Assembly: GCA_016801885.1 (NCBI GenBank)
Contig: CM028891.1
Span: 14,367,517-14,431,516, forward strand
Direction of reading: 5' to 3'
DNA from: Toxotes chatareus
Lineage: Eukaryota > Chordata > Actinopteri > Toxotidae
DNA: 64,000 nucleotides
Part shown: in pieces, positions 26,091-38,500 of the stretch
How positions within the stretch are numbered: the first letter of the stretch is position 1
Layout of the letters: each line of letters begins with the position of its first letter
The notes under the pieces: model-generated
The model's database searches: none
Seen by the model: only the letters and a program-made list of their open reading frames with translations
What the model was told of the DNA's origin: nothing
Translations under genes and position numbers: made by a program

Positions 26091-28811
26091 ACTTTTAAAA
26101 CAATAAAAAGTTGGACGAATGTAATAAAATCGGATGAATTACAATAAATTCTCTCTAAAGTCTCTGAAAGCTACTGACTCAACAAGGGGGCGCTGTAATG
26201 CAATCATTTGCTGTATTTTACTAATTACATCCATCCAACCAACTTTTTCACATGATGTGGGTTCAGAAGAAGATTATGATAAGCTGTTGTCCAATTAAAG
26301 TTGCAGTTTCACATCACCACTGCATGATTTTTGCAGATATAATTCGTCCTTGTTGTTTGTTACCTCCTGCTTGTTCTTTCTTGTAATATATGAAGTGGGT
26401 GCTGCAGCGCTGCAATTTCTGTCTAAAATCTCGATAAGACAAGAAACTTTTGAACTGATTTTTTGAACTGATTAAATACTGGGAAACCAGAAGGGCTCAA
26501 ATGATAAAGATGCATCCTTCAGCTATCAGAACTCTGCAATGGACTGACAAGGACATTTACCACCTGCACAAAATGGTTGTGTGAAAATAGTTTGTTTTGA
26601 ATTTAGGCCTCACAATCACCAGATCTACTTCCTTAGCTTCATCAGCTAATTGTTTTTGCCATGTCTGTGCTAACCACAGTGAATTGAGATAGTAGCGTAA
26701 AAACAAAGTGGTCACCAGAGAGTTCACCCCCACCCCCACTGCTGTTTACACTGAAACTCTACAAGCCACAGCCACAGCCTTTTGTGTTGCATGCACTTTC
26801 TGAACCTCTCTTCCAAAAGGTACAGAAAAATGGGGCCTGGCAGAAAACAGCTGTAAACAATATCGTTTAAAACCTCTTTGCAGTCAACACATAAGAGATA
26901 AAAGCCAAGTCTTTTCTCATCCACCTGGTTATTTCTATACCAAAATAAAGATCAGGAAAAAAACCCATATTGTTATATTCATTTGTGTGCTTAGGCACTT
27001 CTACTTGTGCATGTGCATCTGTTTCCTATTAGTAGCAGTTGAAGAATAAATGCCATGATGATAATTTCAAATAGGATGCAAATGCTGTACAGTTGTCTAT
27101 CACTGCATGGAATAAATCACAGCAAGCAGGCACACGGGAAGTGGTAACCAGTCTCTCAGTTCCAAGCTAAATATCTCGCGCCCTGAAACAGTGACAGTAC
27201 TTTCCCACAATATGGGGCAAATGATAATACATGTCTGAGTGGTGTACCTATTCACAGTAACTTCCTGTTCCCTTTGACAATGCATCAAAGGGGTTTTCTC
27301 AGTTTCAATAGCAAATACAAAAGCTTCTGTTGTTTGGCCTTTCTTCAGAATCATCAGGCAAGATTTTGAGTATGAAAAATTAGGCACATTTCTGAATATA
27401 ACATGATGCCCAGAGTAGAGTGGGATGTTGACGAAACAATGATGGTGTGATTTTTGCCCGAACAACAACTAGCTTTATCGTTTCGGTTCTTCATTACAGA
27501 TGCTTGTAGTCTGTGTTCATCACAGTGAATTGAGATAGTAGCAGAAGTGAGACTTAACGTGAGAGTGAGTGAGTGTGTGACTTTTGAAGGATGAAACACT
27601 ACCTCCTTCCCCTTAGAAATTGAATTTATCTGGAATAAAACTCCCCCTTGCTCAGCTCAGTGCCCCCAGTGGTATTTCTGCAACAGTCTTATTCAGGCTG
27701 GTTACTTATGTTGGCTAATATCTAACAGATTTAACAGTATAACAGACTTCACAGTGGCTGCTGTTCATCCAAACTTCTCATTTTAAAAGTCAGGTCTGTT
27801 TGGGATTCTGACATTTGCTAAGTGTTGCTGTCTACCTGCCCATTTGTTTCCCTGTTTCCCTGTGAACATGATACAATATGAAATGTCAGAATAGGGGTTT
27901 TTAAAGGCAAATTCAGTGAAAACCAGTGCTTCCCAACAAAATCACTTTCAAATGTATTTCTTCATTGCCTGCATCTTGGGAACTGCTGAGACAGTCTTAT
28001 TTTATCAACAAAGGAAGGAAGTTTCTTTGTGACTTACTACAATATGACTCACTCTCTGTGTTTCACATGCCCAAAGATGAGAACAACACAGTCACTTAGC
28101 TGTCCTTTGGCAGTTGGTGAGTGAAACCTGAGTATACCACTTTCTTCAACATGTTCCTGAGGGAAAATACTCTGATCATGACACAGCCGTTTCCCTTTGT
28201 CACGCAATGATCAAAAGTGAGAAACGCAACCAGTAATTGGTAGAATTCTCAAAACCTGATGGCCCCCATGTTCTTCCTCCTGCATGGAGGGTTCACAATG
28301 AGCTAAGAGACTGTGAGAAGATAGCAACCAACTGACATACTGAATGACTTAACCACAGCCAAAACATCACCTCAGAAGACATCTGCTCAAAATGAAGCAC
28401 AGCCAGAAAGCTGGTTTAAACACTTCCATTAACTAACAAAAACTTCAAACCATGTCATTGTTGGCTTTGTTAATTCAGACTTATTGATCATAACATTGGT
28501 CATAGTTGTTTCACTTTATTCAGCCCCTTCTGTTATCGTAAGATGAATTTTTGTTTTTCCACTATCAGTTATGTTTGGGCTTTAGGTGAAGCAGTTGGTG
28601 TGACAGGGACTTTCTACTGAGCCTTGCGTGTGGTCATTTGTGAGCAAGTGACTTTTTGTCATGCTGTTTGTTTCCCTTGGGCAATACCAGTGAACTTCCA
28701 CAGTCTCAAGTCACATGAATGTCTTTTACTTTTGCAGCTCCTGACAGAATACACGCTGTCAGTTGCTGCAAATTGGGAACACTGTACTAACTAGGAACAC
28801 CGTACTAACAC

Positions 28812-29425
28812 TGGGCAGTTCTTGCCTTTGTTCTCAAAACAACCTGGGCTCTTCGTGGCATTGATTCCACCAGATGTTAGAAACATTCCTTTGAAACGCT
28901 GCTCCATGCACATTCAATGCTGCCAGTCTCCTGTTCTACCACATCCCGTAGCTGTTCTGTTGGATTCAGATTTGGTGACTGGAGAGGCCATTGTCATGTT
29001 CACAAAACCAGTTTGAGATGACATTTGGTTTGTGACATGGTGCATTATCATGGAGGAAGTCCCCCTTAGAAGTTGGTAAATTGTGCACACGTTGAGCAGT
29101 AATAATCATATAGGCTGTGGCATTCAAATCATTGATTGATTGACTGGTATTAAAGTGAGCCAAGAAAACATCTCCCACACTAATACACCACCACCACCAC
29201 AAGCCTGGACCGCTGACACAAGGCACCATGCTATGTTTTCTCCAGTCTTCAGTTGTTCAGTTTTGGTGAGCCTGTGTCCACTGCAGCCTCAGATTTCTCT
29301 TCTTGGTTGACAGGACTGGAACTCAATGCGGTCTTCTGCTGTTGTAGCCCATCCGTCTCAAGGTTGGACATGTGCATTCTGTTTGCTGCTTACCACAGTG
29401 TGGTTTTGTGAGTTACAGTAGCTAA
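28812..29425 (-). mobile_element. Decayed Tc1/mariner-like transposase relic
   Basis: On the minus strand, fragments of a Tc1-type DDE transposase can be read. One carries the diagnostic DNAPCHKPNVISNWF block (second catalytic Asp) followed by EHDNG, and upstream ISVGDVFLAHF and LNATAYM. A frameshift near 28990 separates this from SPNLNPTEQL, which corresponds to the family's third catalytic-residue block (SPDLNPIEHL). More 5' transposase sequence is visible to about 29425 with gaps. No terminal inverted repeats were found. It is a dead, internally deleted copy. Confidence 0.85.
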
Positions 29426-29499
29426 CCAGTTTCATATTTGCCATACAGACATGAGAGTGATATCAGTCTTTGCATTTAACTCTGAAACATCTGCATTTA

Positions 29500-29641
29500 G
29501 CCCCAATCCAGGGCAGCACCGCCTCCCATGGGCCCACCACCTGTGGGAGGTGCCAGTAGGACTGTGGTGCATTGTGGACTGGGTAGCAGTCGCCCCCGCG
29601 ACCTGGGCCTGGACCCAGATAAGCAGCAGATGATGACATGA
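29500..29641 (+). repeat. Retroelement-like fragment, possibly internally deleted
   Basis: A GC-rich island in AT-rich DNA. Its left part (gggcccaccacctgtggga, then ggtgcattgtggactgggta) resembles the 5' region of fish non-LTR elements. Its right part (cccgcgacctgggcctgga, then cccagataagcagcagatga) resembles the usual 3' tail (cgacccggaccc...gataagcgg). The two would normally be kilobases apart, so this may be a deletion derivative. Family assignment is from memory and uncertain. Confidence 0.4.
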
Positions 29642-30398
29642 TATCTGCATTTACCAACATTTCAACTTATCAACTTTGAAATAAACCTTAACAAATTTAA
29701 CACCACTTTCTCTGAACCTGCCAATTTATGTAAATCAGCAAGCAATTATGTTTCCTACAAAATGTATTTGCTGTCGCAGTTTAATTATATATAGACATTA
29801 TTTCTAGGAGGCTTGCTTCATTTTGTGATAAACAGGCATATTGTTTTTCTGAGAAATCCAAGTTGTATTTCATTTTTCTTAAAAATCAAAACCTCACAAA
29901 AAGACTTCCTCTCATTGTTGACACACTTGTTTAGTCATTAAGAGGACAGCCCTTATAGGCAACACAGCCTGAGCTTCTGACAGTGATTAAATGCTTTGAA
30001 ACAGTAGCGCTTACAAAATCTCAACATCAGGTACCTCCTCCAGTTTTGGTTTCATGCATCACTCTCTGTCGTGTTAGGTGCTCCACCTGTGTACACAAAA
30101 TGTGTCAAAAAAAAAGGGCTTTGACTTGAAACTCAATCGGCTGTGCAGGGAATGTGGGTGTATTGTTTTGGCTCATAAGTGATGACCATGGTTCAGTGGG
30201 TACAGTCTGTAAGCCACAGTTATCCTGTGAAACGAACACGCTGATGTCACTGTTCAAATATCATACTTTGAAACAAGATGTCTTTCAATAGTGATGCTCA
30301 TTTAGCTATAGTATTGCAGTGGATATCTGTGTTTGAAGAAAAATGTGTGCTGCAGTGAGTGCTGTGTTGTTCTGTCTTCAAAGACAGATATATCTCAG

Positions 30399-30460
30399 CA
30401 CGTGACCCTCTGGTTGAGGGGAAACCATATAAGCAGGGAAGATGGGTCGGTTGTTAGTCG
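30399..30460 (+). promoter_or_regulatory. ccr9: ccr9 core promoter
   Basis: An E-box (cacgtgac, 30399-30406), an NF-kB-like word (ggggaaacca, 30418-30427) and a TATA-like box (atataagc, 30427-30434) lie in 36 bp. A start about 25-30 bp downstream, near 30460, would give a 5' exon ending at the gtaagt donor at 30525. A TATA promoter with an NF-kB-like word fits an inducible immune gene. Confidence 0.6.
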
Positions 30461-30699
30461 CACTTCCTTGACATAGAGGCAACACTGTAACTGAGAGATT
30501 GCTCTTCATTTTATCACTGAGAGGGTAAGTAATTTTTTTTCACTACCACAAAACTGCTGACATTTTTACTTAGTATTTTCTGTTTAGCCATTAAGCTAAT
30601 TTTTAAATCATATATTTTGTTATTAATTTATCTTCATTACATTTTTACAAGGGTTTGATGCTTTGTCACATTAATATCCTCTGGTTCTTTGTAGATAAC

Positions 30700-32669
30700 A
30701 TGGATGAGCCAGCAACAACGTTTATGACCACAGTAATGGAGTATACTGAAACTGTAAGTATTACTTTGAAATAATTATCTAACATGACACAAGTGAAAAA
30801 CAATGAAGAACAGTTTAGACAGTGCTGATGTACTGTATGATTGAATAAGGCAACAGAGTGGTCACTACTGCTATTTACCATGACAGAAAGGTAAGAAGCT
30901 TCCACATACAGTATGTTTTCAGTCCAGTGTTTATGGTGCTCTATCTGAAGTATGATTTAAAGAATAATGTAGGATACTGTGTCAGTGTGCCAAATTAGTA
31001 TGATACACATAATACATATTTCTTATTGAATAATTTTATGTCTTTTATTTGTTGCTAAATGTTCCAAATAATTGTGCAAAACAAGACACTTCATATTCCA
31101 GGGACAGTAGATTTATCTGAAGCAGACATTTATATCATATTCAAATGTCACAGACGGAGTCAAAACCGTATCAGCGTCAAATTTTCCACTGTTAAAAACA
31201 CAGGCCCCTGCCTCACTCCTCTGTTTATCTCTGCCCTACATCTAAACTTGATGCGTCTGGGGTACTGAGTTCTGTTGTGGGCCCCTTTCTGGAGCCCCTC
31301 AGGATCGTTTACCCCCCCTCAGACTTGGATTGCAGCAGGAAGTTGTGCTGTAGTGTGGTTTCTCCTGCACAGACACAACACCTGCACCTGACAGCGGTTT
31401 TTGACACACTATGGGTAACTTGTACGTCACTGAGTGTTTGATGTCATTTCACTATATTCCTGAGAGGCATGTTATGTTATGAAACTCTGAAAGCAGTCAG
31501 CAATTTGGGTAACAAGGACAGAAAAAAAACATGCCTGCAGGAAATGAAAACGGAGAAAAAGAGGCAGTATATATATGTTGCATGCAATCCTCTTTAATAA
31601 AACTTTCTATTTTTTGATGCAGGACCCCTCTGATGACCCAGACTATGAAATATTGCTGGAAAACACAGGCATGTGCAAAAGAGATTGGGTCAGGCATTTT
31701 CGTGGGCAGTATGAACCACCTCTATTCTGGATCATATTCATCCTGGGTGCTGTGGGTAACCTGATGGTGGTTTGGATCTACACAACTGTGCGCAACCGCC
31801 TGAAAACAATGACCGACGTGTACCTGCTAAATCTGGCTGTGGCTGACCTCCTCTTCCTCTGCATGTTGCCCTTCTGGGCCGTTGATGCCACCAAGGGCTG
31901 GAACTTTGGCGTCGGTCTCTGCAAACTGGTGTCTGCTGTCTACAAGATCAACTTCTTCAGCAGCATGTTCCTGCTCACCTGTATTAGCGTGGACCGCTAC
32001 ATTGCTATTGTACAAGTCACCAAGGCCCAGAACCTGAAGAAAAAGAGACTCTTCTACAGCAAACTTGCCTGCCTGGGTGTCTGGTTTGTCTCCACTCTCC
32101 TGGCCCTCCCTGAGTTCATCTTTGCGCATGTGAAGCCAGAACAAGGAGGGATGTCCTTCTGTACTCTGGTCTACTGGAACAACACAGACAACCGGACTAA
32201 GATCCTGGTGCTGTCTCTGCAGATCTGCATGGGTTTCTGCCTTCCTCTATTAGTTATGTTCTTTTGTTACTCTGTCATCATTCGCACACTTCTGCAGGCC
32301 AAGAGCTTTGAAAAGCACAAGGCCCTACGCGTCATATTTGTTGTGGTCTTTGTGTTTGTCCTCTCTCAGTTGCCTTACAATAGTCTGCTGATAGTGGAGG
32401 CTGCGCAGGCAGCTAATACTACTATGACAGAATGTGACACAGTAATTCGTTTTGATATAGCTGGACAGGTAGCCAAGAGCCTTGCATTTACCCATGCCTG
32501 TCTGAACCCATTCCTGTACGTCTTTATTGGAGTTCGGTTCAGACAAGACCTCTTGAGGATTGCGAAGATGTGTGTTGGTGGTCATGGCAAAGGAGGGTTC
32601 AGTAAAACAGTTCCCAAACGTCCATCTGTCATGTCAGACACTGATACTACGCCTGCCCTTTCCATATGA
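30700..32669 (+). CDS. ccr9: ccr9-type CC chemokine receptor, complete
   Basis: A seven-helix G-protein-coupled receptor. CCR9 binds CCL25 and guides lymphocytes to thymus and gut. Coding exons 30700-30753 (residues 1-18) and 31623-32669 (19-366) join in phase 0 (ACT|GAC). A noncoding exon ends at 30524, with an acceptor at 30694. The N-terminus is acidic with tyrosines (Y15, Y26, Y48). Visible landmarks are the TM1 GN (63-64), LAVAD (89-93), DRYIAI (142-147), TM6 QLPYN (267-271) and TM7 NPFLY (313-317). Cys118-Cys198 and Cys36-Cys289 are the two chemokine-receptor disulfide pairs. N204, N208 and N283 are N-glycosylation sequons. CCR9-like traits are MYKMNF/YKINF, RLFYSKL, IQAK/LQAK with KHKALRV, and a C-terminus ending ALSI. 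CCR7 or ACKR4 are the nearest alternatives, but an intact DRYIAI and the adjacent lztfl1 favour CCR9. An in-frame ATG at 31575 is intronic. Confidence 0.92.
30754..31622 (+). other. ccr9 intron 2
   Basis: 869 bp from gtaagt to gatgcag. An open frame runs upstream from the large exon into the intron, making the exon alone look like a complete single-exon receptor. The spliced N-terminus is better supported. Confidence 0.85.
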
Positions 32670-33004
32670 ATGCACCATTTCCTAAAGTCCTAAACCTGAC
32701 ATCTGAGCCCAGTTCTAACATGAACATGTTTTTCATTTTGTTCCCCATGCATTACATTACTTTCTAAAATGATAAAATATTCAACTTTGAAAGCAAAGAA
32801 GTCTCTGGAATTCATATTCATAACATTCATATTCTGACAATCACTAGCACTGTTTCTGGAATCACTGTATAAACTGTATATTATTGTAAATACTGTTTTT
32901 AAAGTGTTTGTATAATTACATTCCTTGCATCATGTATTTGTCGTGTGCTGCTGTAACTGACTTAGAAAAAAACTGCATTTTTGATTTTCAGGTACAAAAC
33001 AACA

Positions 33005-33010
33005 ATTAAA
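33005..33010 (+). terminator. ccr9: ccr9 polyadenylation signal
   Basis: ATTAAA about 335 bp after the stop codon, followed by AT-rich and then GC-containing sequence. No AATAAA is closer. Confidence 0.5.
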
Positions 33011-35537
33011 AATTGGAAAATTTTAAAGCACGCTGCCGTTTTCTTCTTCACTGCTTTTCTGTCCACACAGCATAAAAACAAGTGGGAAGGAGGTTCAACA
33101 GTAAGTACACACTATGAGTGAATTCAGGGTTCATTAATGAGAACAGCAGTTTACAAGTATGTGTACTATACATGGGAAAGAAGAGTGCTTTCACTGGTTT
33201 AACGTATTTGGCACTGTGGGAAACAGACTCGTGGATGTGGCAAGTCCAATCCACAATGTTTTCAATCTGTCTAGACATCCTCCTGTCTTTGTTGTCATCT
33301 GTACTTACACTCTTAACTGCTGAACCTTTTAGTTTGCTTATGACTTGGCAGTTTCACAGTGGATGCCAACGGATGCCCATTCAGACTGGCTAGATAGAAG
33401 TTTCCCACATTGGCTTCGCAACGGTTGTAGCTGAGACAGGTGGCAGACGGGCAAACAGATCTCAGAAACCTTCTGTGTGAAGCCACAACGCTACTTTGAA
33501 GCACAACATTTCAGTTTACCAACTTTAAAAAGCAACTCACTTTATGCTTGGATGCATCGTTTGTTAGCAAAAGCCACACAATCTGCATGAAATTCGATGC
33601 AAAATGGAGGGGAGGAGTTGTTTTTACTTGTCTGGCCAGTACACTAAAAATTGACAAGCAGAAAAGTCATCCAAGTCTAACTGGTGGGCTGCTTTTCATT
33701 CCTCTCTGATGGCTGAGCTGTGGGCACTGAATTCTGCGCTGCACAAAGTTTCACGACACCCCCAAAGAGAAACTGCTGGTGTAAACCTTGTACAAATCTT
33801 AAATCAGATAATGTAGGCGGAGATTCAAAGCTGAGGTTTGAGGTTCGCATCATGGCTTGTTCTGTTTTTGTTATTTCTATGAAACACGACAAACACACAT
33901 CACTCCACACTTATAACAGGATGGCTGTGTGCTCATTAGCGCTGGATGTTTGTATGGAGTGGGAAGTTGGTTTGGAGTTTGGAATTAAATTAAAACATCT
34001 TGAATACGATCTCTGTCAAGTGAAACTGTATGCCCATGTCACGCAGAAAGACAGAGAGAAAAGACAGATGGAGGATGAAAAAGAGAGATACATCAAATAA
34101 AGTACAGTCTCTCAACTGTAGCAAACAAATCTAAGGTGTTATTGTGGGCACTGAGGTTGGCATCTGCCATCTGCAGCCTACCTGCTGAGCTCAGGTGAGA
34201 CCACAGACGCTTTCTTTTTTTTTTTTTTAAGTTTCTTCATCTCACGACAGGAAACCATCAGTAAAGTCAACAACAACATCTTCCTGCTTAAAGGGAAAGC
34301 TTAGACCCTCACAGCATTTTGTTTGACCCTTAATCAGCACCATCAGAGCTGAACAGCCGATTCCTTTGGAGGTCACCTGTTTTGTAGTAACATGAACACC
34401 TTACATTGTGATACAATATTTATTTGCAGCACCAAACAAGCAATGGCCTCTCTTTTGTCTGACATACCCTTGCAGTTTGTGCCCTGTGCCTGAGTTGGAT
34501 CTTTGGCTCCTACATCTGAATTTCTAAATTGTCAGTGTTTAGGTTCTGTGTCTTTTTCTTTTCTTCTGTAGTTGGTCAATATTGCATTCATACTTCAGTC
34601 ACAGGGGCAGCAAAAACTGGGTGTTTCAACCATTTATTCTGGTTGTTAGTAGGGTAGAAAAGATGAACAGAACATTTTTAGTCATTTTTTGGACTTTTCT
34701 CCAGCCTTTGCTGTTTTTGTGGAATACTGTACAATTTGACCTCTTTGAGCCACAAGTAGTTATTTAAATGAAACCAACTGAGATGTTTAGAGTTCTTGGG
34801 TGGAACTATTAACAACATGGCATGGAGCCCAGAGTATAGACGAGTATAGAGTATAGGAAATTCCCTCTTTAACGTAGAAAATAGAAGTTGGTGGCATAAA
34901 TTGGAAATACGCAAGGAAAGTGCATGTTCCTCAAAACTGTACTTGGTTACACTCCACCACTGTTAGAATCACACCTTGTGTATTTGTTTTTTGTCCTAAA
35001 CACAAAAATGTGGACAATCAAATCATGATTTCTAATTTTCCAAATTAGCTGATCATGCAGTGTAGGCCATCCTTGATTTTATTACAGGCTGCTGGTAATT
35101 TCAACCACAAGGTGGTGTTGCTTGCTCAGCAGAGTGAGCCTAGGGCTTGGGTTTCAGTGAGAGTTACCAGCAAACACACAAGTTGGAAAAGAAACTAACT
35201 CCATCTAGTGGTGGTCTGAGTGGGAGGCCATGTCGGGGGGAGCAGCATTGCACATTAAGTTTCAAGCTCATGAGGACTGTCTTGTTCTTGCAAAGGAATC
35301 TCATTCCCAAAGAGCTGCTAATAGACAGGCAGATTGATCGTATACTGCATTACTAAAATTCCATGTTCCTCATTATCCCACAGCTCTGAAGTACCACAGA
35401 AGTCACCACTGGGGAAAACAGTAAAAAGTAAAAAACTAAGCAGGTCTGAACTGTGTTGTGAAGAATGTGAAAGACTCACAAGTAGAGCAGCACCTGTGGT
35501 TTGGGAACATCCCCATCCATCTTTCTGCACAGGGGGA

Positions 35538-35539
<2 letters not shown>

Positions 35540-35581
<42 letters not shown>
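35540..35581. repeat. (TG)n microsatellite
   Basis: About 21 uninterrupted TG units. They create spurious Val-Cys and Thr-His frames on the two strands. Confidence 0.97.
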
Positions 35582-35582
<1 letters not shown>

Positions 35583-38500
35583 ACATGAAGGAGATGTGTG
35601 AGAGAAAGAAAAAGAGGGATAGAGGGAGGATATGTGGTGGAGTCTGTGAGTAATAGGGGAGACAGAGTAAGCATATGTGACCCATTGACACTGAAGAGGC
35701 TGCAGTCTGGTTTCAGCTGGCCTATGGTCTGGTTCTGTGGAACCATAGAAAGCCTCAGGGACGATGGCTTACGTATCAACAATGACCCACTGGCTTTGAG
35801 CACCATTTTCTGCCATAACAAGTCACAAATAGCTCATAATGAAAGTTAGGGTCTGCCTCATCGGTAAATTTGAAGGATGCTGTGAAGAAAACAGTAAAAT
35901 AATGTATGCAAGAAAGGGAATAGAAAAGGAAAGCTATCATTTATCCAGGCAAACAGGATCTTCATACCACTCCGTGGCATAAAAAGAAATGTAATAGAAC
36001 TTGGACCTCCACAATTCCAGCCCAAACAGGGAGTTTCTTATCATCTGCCATCTCTCCCACAGCTAATATTTCACTTCAGCTCCCGGGCCCACAGAATGAG
36101 AGACGTTTCCATTTCATGTCAGTCATTTCCAGGCCTGTGTGTTACCTGTGTGGTGATAAGTGTTTGACTGACTGGGAGTGTCGTTTGTCACTGTCCGGCT
36201 CCGAGTGACAGCCACAGATTGACGCTGATGATGAGAGGAAGAGAGGTGTGTTCAGGGACAACAGAAAACCATGGCTGATGTGGGGGGGGCACACTTACAC
36301 ACGTGCGATGACAAATACAGAGCTGCTCACAAACATACTAAGCACATCAAGGTGTATTAAAAGAGAAGGCATTTCGTCTTTGTAAAGACACAGTCAAGGG
36401 ACATATGGGATCACATGCCTTCCTAATTACCAAAAATCTGTTTAGTCCCTGTTACAAATGACTTCTACTGTATCTTAAATCTTAAAGAAGAATTCCCATT
36501 TATTTACACTTGCAATATGCCACTGCTTCACAGACAAAGTTCTGTTTCCAATTCGGGTTTGTCAGTTTTAAACCAAGTAAATAATCCTTTTTGGAAACTT
36601 TATTTTTCATGCACATTGAATTTCACATTTTTTTTGCGTCTTCAGTTTTTGTTCAGTTGCGTCTTGTTGACCTATTTTAGGGCTCAATTTAGGTTTCCCC
36701 ACCTCCTGAGCGAAATATTTGGCTCTTTAGCTGCTAGTTGCCCCACTTTGTTTCTCCAGCTACTATTACTACTACTACTACTACCAGCTGTCAGCTGTTT
36801 GGTGCAGAGCAGGTAGTGTGGCCAGAAACTACTCTATGAGAGTGGTGAGAATGAACTGAAGTGGGAAGGCTGTGGGCTGAAGATCTAAAACCTGAGTCCT
36901 GTCTCTCCTTCCTCTGTCCAAAAGACTTAACAAGAGCTGCTGTAACTCTGTTCTCCTTCACTTTCTAACAAGGAAAAATGACATATACAATCAAGATGAT
37001 GATGATGATGAACCTTTTTTGCCCCAACATAGGAGGCAGCAAATATTTTAAAAATAGTGGTAATGGTGATGATGCAGATGAAGGTAATGAATTAAGTAAA
37101 CAACACTATTCCAGTCTTTCAAAGACAAATTACAACACCCTCCATTTGCTTTCACCATTAGTCTCACTATGGGCCAACCTGGAAAAAAGTAAATAATACA
37201 GCACTACAAGGCCAAGAAGCTCAATCTCTGGACATCTCTGGAACATGTTTTCACCCTCTCAGTCTCTACTCTTCCTTTTACCTCCTCTTCCAAAAGTGAG
37301 TCAGTAAGCCGTGAGATGGATGGGTTGAGCGTTGCAAGGTTTCCAAAAGCGAACAGATTCTGACTGCTGCTCTACCTGAGGAGCAAAAACAAAAGAGTCC
37401 TCTCTACCTGTAGGACTGTGGGAGTCGAGGCTTTGATCTGGACCAGAAAGAGAGAGTAGTTTGATGAAATATTGATGCTTTTTTTAACTGTGTCCTGTGG
37501 GAGCTCAGTCTGCTCTCAGGATGTGTGCGCTGATCCACAATACTGCTCCATGCCTCGCTAGATGAGAACGGACTTGACTGCGTGGTTCAAGGAGTCTTAC
37601 AGGTCCTAATGGGTCTAATGATGACCCCCCACTCAGGGCCTGAATTGGTCTGGGACTTTTTCTCGTTGATCAAAAGAAGATGTATGTTTAATCAGTCAAC
37701 ATAGATGGCAAAATACATAAATAACTGACGTGTTTCTGACAACATTATAGAGTCTTGACAGCAAAGCCTGCACTCGACTGAAATCTTTATTTGGTGTTGG
37801 ATGGGTAATTGTTCGCCCCTGAAACAAAGGTGCAGCAGCAATGAATGCACATGTTGTATACTTAACATGTATATTTGTAACTGGAGAATACCACCCAGAA
37901 AATTCACCTCAGTTAACTTAACCCAGACATCGAAACAGTAAACAAGTATATAATTATCAGAGTAAATTTGATGCTAAAATTTTAGTGGACAGACAACAGA
38001 CAAAAACAAACAAACAGCGTCTTGAAATAAATAAACACTAAACATTGGAAAATATGTTTAAATTGACAGTGGATTCTTCACAGTGATGCTTTTTTTTTTG
38101 ACCAAGTGTTCAAATTCTAAGGCCTTGTTAAGCCCATGTAACATGATTTCAACTGGGCGCTCAGAAAGTTTGATTTGAGTTTGTATGAAAGTGACCCACA
38201 TTCTTCAAGCAACAATGATCTCTGTGCAAGAAAAAAAAATCTGAATATTGATAATTGCCTAGAGTGCTTTTGTCTGAAAGTTAAGAGGCCAACACGCTCC
38301 AATCAGACCGGAAAAGGGTGTGAAAAATGAGGGGGGGATTTATCACTCTCCCATGCACACGTTCATACACAGAGATAGACAGCGGGCATAATGACTTCTG
38401 TGGAAAAAGCAGAATGATTATTTAAACTTAAAGGAAGAGGAGAAAGAGGCAGAGAAACGGGTTAAGGGGTGGGGGGGGGTAGAGGGGTCTTAGGAGGAGC

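Larger units (their letters stand above)
25856..30398. other. Intergenic region lztfl1-ccr9
   Basis: 4.5 kb without a host gene. It contains an old fish-repeat scrap at about 26043-26090, a duplicated 34-nt word (26663-26696 and 27509-27542), a Tc1-like transposase relic (about 28812-29425) and a retroelement-like fragment (about 29500-29641). The rest is AT-rich and unremarkable. Confidence 0.75.

Noticed and set aside
31575..31622. In-frame ATG extending the large ccr9 exon upstream
   Set aside because: It lies before a good acceptor (gatgcag at 31622). The spliced 18-residue start joins in phase and resembles chemokine-receptor N-termini.
30700..32669. Assignment of the receptor as ackr4 (an atypical receptor near human DNAJC13)
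   Set aside because: An intact DRYIAI motif, the CCR9-like C-terminus ending ALSI, the YKINF and KHKALRV blocks and adjacency to lztfl1 favour ccr9.
33720..34100. 126-residue plus-strand frame
   Set aside because: No recognisable similarity, low-complexity C-terminus, no promoter or splice context.
35318..35821. 167-residue minus-strand open frame
   Set aside because: It runs through the TG microsatellite (Thr-His repeats) and has no domain, splice context or family resemblance.
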